From positions 1 through 19,271 of the forward strand of contig JWZX01001972.1 of NCBI GenBank assembly GCA_001275005.1: DNA of 19,271 bases, written 5' to 3'. The position numbers and the translations under genes were made by a program. The first letter of the stretch is position 1; each line of letters begins with the position of its first letter. This DNA comes from Chrysochromulina tobinii. Lineage: Eukaryota; Haptophyta; Prymnesiales; Chrysochromulinaceae. Under the pieces are notes generated by a model that was not told the DNA's origin, made no database searches, and was given only the letters and a program-made list of their open reading frames with translations. Shown here in pieces: positions 16,169-19,271 of this stretch.

Positions 16169-18346
16169 TCAAGCGCCCAACCCGCTCGGCGCCCAGAAGG
16201 TTCGCTTCGCAGCGAGAGGGTTGTGCCCATAGCGCTCACTCTCGAGAGCCTTCTGTTCATCCGTTTTGAAGGTTGCGCGCAGCTCCTCGCGCACCTGCGC
16301 ACTCGCCCCGCGCATCTCGAGGCGTGCGGCAAGCTCATCATAATCGACTGAGCCGCTCTGATCAACGTCGAGCTCGTCAAACAGCTGATCCACGACGGTC
16401 GTGTTGCGGCCGTCGAAACCGAGCAGCGGCAATGCCGCCCGGAACTCCTTCTTGGTCACAATGCCGTCGAGGTTGCGGTCGAGCATGCGGAAGACCTCGA
16501 CGACTCGCGTGAGGCCGCTGACGAGGGCCTGCCGCAGCGCGTCGACGGTCACCACTTCGAGCGGCGCCGAGGTGCCGCGGTCATCCAAGCCGGTGCGGGC
16601 CGCGATTTTGAGTTTAGCCTCAAGAACAATCTCGCCCATCGCTCCATCCTGCAGCGCCTCGTCAAGTGCCACATCGGCGCCCTGGCGCAACCTGGCATTG
16701 AGCTCGATGTGATCGATAGAGCCTGACCCATCGACATCCAAGGAGTCGAAAAGGTTGTCGATGACGGAAGCGGAGCTCGAATCGAAGCCCAGGAGTGGGA
16801 GGGCGGCACGAAACTCCGATTTGGCCACACGGCCATCGCCGTTCTTGTCAAACATCTTGAAGAGGTCCATGACGCGCGTGTATCGCTCCGAGATGGCCTT
16901 GCGGAGTTCATCCACCGTGGCCGCCCGAATGGGGCCACGCCGCTCGTTCGCATCCTTGCGGGTTGCGATCTTCAGGCGCGCTTCCGTCTCGATCTCACCC
17001 TTGACTCCATCTTGCAAGCTCTTTTCGAGCGTGATGTCCGAACCACGCCGCAAGAGCGCGTGCAATTCCTCGTAACTCACAACCCCGGAGCCATCCATAT
17101 CGATCATGTCGAAGATGGCGTTGAGCTCTTCGGAAGGAGCATCGAAGCCGATCTCTTCAACAGCACGCCGAAACTCGGCTTTCTCGATCATTCGACTACC
17201 GTCCGCGTCCCACTTCTTGAAGATGTCGATGATCCGCGTATGGGATCGTTTGAGAGCTCCGCGCAGCGCGTAACGCACGTACTCCTTGTACTCGACCGTT
17301 CCAGACCCGTCGACGTCGTGGTCGGCGAATACGGCATCGCATACATTTTCGGGTCCCCAACTATGGGCAGAGCCGGTTGCGAACATCTTGCAGCTCCACC
17401 CGAGCTGCTCCGTAACCGCCTTGCGAAACTCGAGCTTATCGATGGTGCCGCTGCCATCTACGTCCCACTGCGAAAAGCAGTTCACCAGCGTGTTGAGAGA
17501 GCGAGCGAGCGCGCTCTCAAGCGAGGCTTTGGCTTGGGCAAAGGCGGGGCTCCTTTCTTTTTCTCGGCGCGCTTCTGCCTTCAGAAGCACCCGAAGCACC
17601 TTTGGAAGGACCCGCGGCGAGACCTTCACCTTGGGCGGAGGACCGAAGTCGAGGTGGCGGGAGGTCATGGTGCAATGCATATTGCGATGGTCCTCGACCG
17701 TGCCGTCTTCGCGCGTGTACTCGTACGTCCCCTTCAGCGTGTTGAAGCGCGTTTGGCCTGGCCTCGCCGTGGAGGGTGGTGACATGCGCACGTTGATCAG
17801 CATCCCCCTGGAACGGAGCGGCTTCGCGAGCGTGAGGAGCCGCGGAGACGGGGGTGCTGGTGCCAACTTGGTGGTGGAGCCCATAGCGCGCGCCCTTGCC
17901 AGGCGGCCAATGTCCCAGCTGATCAATTCCTCCTCGTCGCGAGGTGACGAAGCTGTGCGAGGTGGGCTCGTCCGCGTGCTCTTCGTCTGGGAGCTCCTCA
18001 GATTGCTGGTGCTCGACGGAGGCTTGGGATTGCCAAGGGCGATGACTGCGCTGCGTTCGAGCTCAAACATGCTGTAGGAGGCGTACGGCTCGGGGCGATC
18101 ACGCGATGGAGCTCCATGGTACCCTGCAATGCCCTTTGAATGAGAGTACGCGAACCACGATTGGTTGTGCATTCTCCTGAGCTCATGTGCCTCGCTTGCA
18201 GCGGCCTCCTCAGCCAGTCGCATGGCAAGCCCGGTCCGCCGTGGCGAGAGCCTCGCTGGTGGGCTACACATGCTCGGCAACCCTCCAGGGCTCAAGGGCG
18301 GCAGATCGCCTCGCGAGAGAACCCGCGTGGGGCTGAGAGCGGCCAT
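16169..18346 (-). CDS. Eight-EF-hand calcium-binding protein
   Basis: This is a single-exon frame. I start at ATG 18346 (MAALSPTRVLSRGD), giving 725 residues, because the longer frame runs antisense through the neighbouring NIPA-like start and is not protein-like. Residues 1-270 are Pro/Ser/Arg-rich with a conserved-looking patch (RMHNQSWFAYSHSKGIAGYHG). Eight EF loops lie at 295-306, 344-355, 380-391, 416-427, 500-511, 537-548, 623-634 and 660-671, in four pairs. All keep Asp at position 1 and Glu at 12. Loop 3 (DADGSRMIEKAE) has Arg in place of the usual Gly at position 6 and may bind calcium poorly. The last three pairs form a repeated module of about 120 residues, with linkers such as LDEALQDGAMGEIVLEAKLKIA. 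It probably senses calcium in the cytosol or a flagellum-related structure; location is inferred. Confidence 0.88.
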   Translation of the reverse strand: MAALSPTRVLSRGDLPPLSPGGLPSMCSPPARLSPRRTGLAMRLAEEAAASEAHELRRMHNQSWFAYSHSKGIAGYHGAPSRDRPEPYASYSMFELERSAVIALGNPKPPSSTSNLRSSQTKSTRTSPPRTASSPRDEEELISWDIGRLARARAMGSTTKLAPAPPSPRLLTLAKPLRSRGMLINVRMSPPSTARPGQTRFNTLKGTYEYTREDGTVEDHRNMHCTMTSRHLDFGPPPKVKVSPRVLPKVLRVLLKAEARREKERSPAFAQAKASLESALARSLNTLVNCFSQWDVDGSGTIDKLEFRKAVTEQLGWSCKMFATGSAHSWGPENVCDAVFADHDVDGSGTVEYKEYVRYALRGALKRSHTRIIDIFKKWDADGSRMIEKAEFRRAVEEIGFDAPSEELNAIFDMIDMDGSGVVSYEELHALLRRGSDITLEKSLQDGVKGEIETEARLKIATRKDANERRGPIRAATVDELRKAISERYTRVMDLFKMFDKNGDGRVAKSEFRAALPLLGFDSSSASVIDNLFDSLDVDGSGSIDHIELNARLRQGADVALDEALQDGAMGEIVLEAKLKIAARTGLDDRGTSAPLEVVTVDALRQALVSGLTRVVEVFRMLDRNLDGIVTKKEFRAALPLLGFDGRNTTVVDQLFDELDVDQSGSVDYDELAARLEMRGASAQVREELRATFKTDEQKALESERYGHNPLAAKRTFWAPSGLGA

Positions 18347-18639
18347 ACTCGCGGTTAGGCCGCCCACGCGCACAGTCGCGCACAGTCGCGCACAGTCCGC
18401 CGCAACGAAACAGAAAAGAACGTCGATACTTTCCGCGTTTGGGACGCGATTCGTGCACATACAATGTAGATGACTCGTGTGAACCCTTTTTCCCCTATCG
18501 AAAATGAGACAGAACTTCATGTTTTGCTTCACACCGAGCGAGGTCCGTCGGCGAAGCCGAATCGCCGCGGCCAACCCCCCGGTCCGCGAAGCCTTGTTCC
18601 CTTTGAAAACGAGCGGTCGCCGCCGGACGCGATCGCGGC
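18347..18639. promoter_or_regulatory. Divergent promoter region between the EF-hand gene and NIPA-like copy 2
   Basis: These 293 bases separate two opposite start codons. A threefold 11-base repeat of the type gcgcacagtc occurs at about 18368-18398, close to the EF-hand start. Only the last 60 or so bases before the NIPA ATG are shared with copy 1. Confidence 0.5.
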
Positions 18640-19271
18640 ATGGCGACCGGGTCGATCGTCTTGGCGATCGTGCTCGAGGTGGTTGCCGGCTCGCTGGTCT
18701 CGCTCTCCATGGTTGTTCAGCGGCACGCCTTGATTTACCCGAACCCGGAAGGCAGCGACGGCAAGGTGCCACTCCTCTGCGTGCGCATTGGGCGCTGGCG
18801 CGCGTGGTTTGTGGGACTGATCATGTACGGCATCGCGTCGGCCTTGAAGATTGTGGGCTTCAATCTGGGTCCCTTGACCATTCTGGGCTCCATCTTCGTG
18901 GGCGCACTGCTCGTGACCAACCTATTCCTCGGCCATTGGCTACTTCGAGAGGAGGTCACCGTCACCAAGGTGGTCGGTTCGCTGCTCGTGCTTTGCGGCA
19001 GCATAGTAGTGATTGCTGCCACGCCCTCTGGTGTGCCCACCTCGTTCACATCAGCGGACATGCAGCGGCTCCTTCTTTCTTTCGAAGCCCTCTACCTCGC
19101 AAGCATCGTCCTCATCGTCCTGATCTGTTTCGTCTTCATGTTCTATGTCGAGCGCACCTACCCGCCACCCACCACGCAGGCCGCTCGGAGGCTTCGTGCC
19201 AGTCGTGCGGCCAGTCGTGCCGCGCTCAGCCCGACGTCGCCGCCCTCGTTGCACGTGGCTCACCCCACCTT
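18580..19271 (+). repeat. Right arm of the inverted duplication (runs off the window)
   Basis: This is the reverse complement of 1613-2303. Differences inside the coding part are at 18648, 18791, 18800, 18842 and 18864; the final 407 bases are identical. The arms are about 16.3 kb apart. Confidence 0.93.
18640..19271 (+). CDS. NIPA-like membrane transporter, copy 2 (5' part)
   Basis: The frame opens at ATG 18640 and runs to the window edge without a stop (210 codons). It is the same protein as copy 1 except for three substitutions in one short stretch: RIGRWRAWF for RIARWHAWF, and IASALKI for IASVLKI. Two more differences are silent. The N-terminal helix, the paired helices around NLGPLTILGSIFVGALL and the Pro/Ser/Ala-rich loop are all present. 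It diverges from the EF-hand gene across a 293-base spacer, unlike copy 1, which follows the coiled-coil gene. Whether it carries the same Gly-rich tail lies outside the window. Function is inferred from the NIPA family: a magnesium or related transporter. Confidence 0.85.
   Translation, partial: MATGSIVLAIVLEVVAGSLVSLSMVVQRHALIYPNPEGSDGKVPLLCVRIGRWRAWFVGLIMYGIASALKIVGFNLGPLTILGSIFVGALLVTNLFLGHWLLREEVTVTKVVGSLLVLCGSIVVIAATPSGVPTSFTSADMQRLLLSFEALYLASIVLIVLICFVFMFYVERTYPPPTTQAARRLRASRAASRAALSPTSPPSLHVAHPT

Noticed and set aside
18347-18772. An N-terminal extension of the EF-hand protein
   Set aside because: The open frame continues to 18772, but that would run antisense through the start of NIPA-like copy 2 and gives Arg-rich peptide. 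ATG 18346 is the sensible start.

Overview
The window looks like nuclear DNA of a GC-rich unicellular eukaryote. Genes are closely spaced on both strands. One large gene is cut by many short introns, and the products are eukaryotic types: a NIPA-like transporter, a golgin-like coiled coil, a SMYD-like SET protein and an eight-EF-hand protein. A haptophyte or similar alga is my best guess from the Ala/Gly/Pro-rich style, the SET protein architecture and the repetitive introns. This is inference, not a database result.

Layout: (1) 2-160 (+) is the 3' end of a gene with a C-terminal membrane helix. (2) 618-2244 (-) is a two-exon NIPA-like transporter gene whose Gly-rich tail is read, in another frame, from a displaced piece of the coiled-coil gene. 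(3) 2678-10724 (-) is a nine-exon, roughly 2,300-residue coiled-coil gene with one unresolved reading-frame break near 9843-10034. (4) 11239-11865 (-) is a small protein fusing a LYR-type domain with a J domain. (5) 12106-13119 (+) is an unrecognised acidic-repeat protein. (6) 13488-14843 (+) is a SET-domain protein. (7) 14844-16168 has no gene I can support. (8) 16169-18346 (-) is an eight-EF-hand protein. (9) 18640-19271 (+) is the 5' part of a second NIPA-like gene, inverted relative to the first and differing at only 5 of 632 aligned bases.

The most interesting system is the introns. Most introns of the coiled-coil gene, and the intron of the transporter gene, are built from one kind of sequence: tandem TGATGACCTC-like units ending in a TTGATTGC...CATCAG-like tail. 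In most cases about 16-28 bases of exon are present on both sides of the insertion. The upstream copy usually supplies the GT (once GC) donor and the inserted element supplies the AG acceptor. One such insertion, in reverse orientation, lies inside a coding exon as a stop-free 60-base segment that could be spliced or translated. Other introns hold tandem or older layers of the same process. Together these look like a family of introners, meaning mobile or duplicating intron-making elements.

The genes do not form an obvious pathway. The coiled-coil protein plausibly acts at the Golgi or in vesicle traffic, the NIPA-like proteins in membrane transport, the LYR-J protein in mitochondrial Fe-S or complex assembly, and the EF-hand protein in calcium response. 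All of these roles are inferred from domain types.
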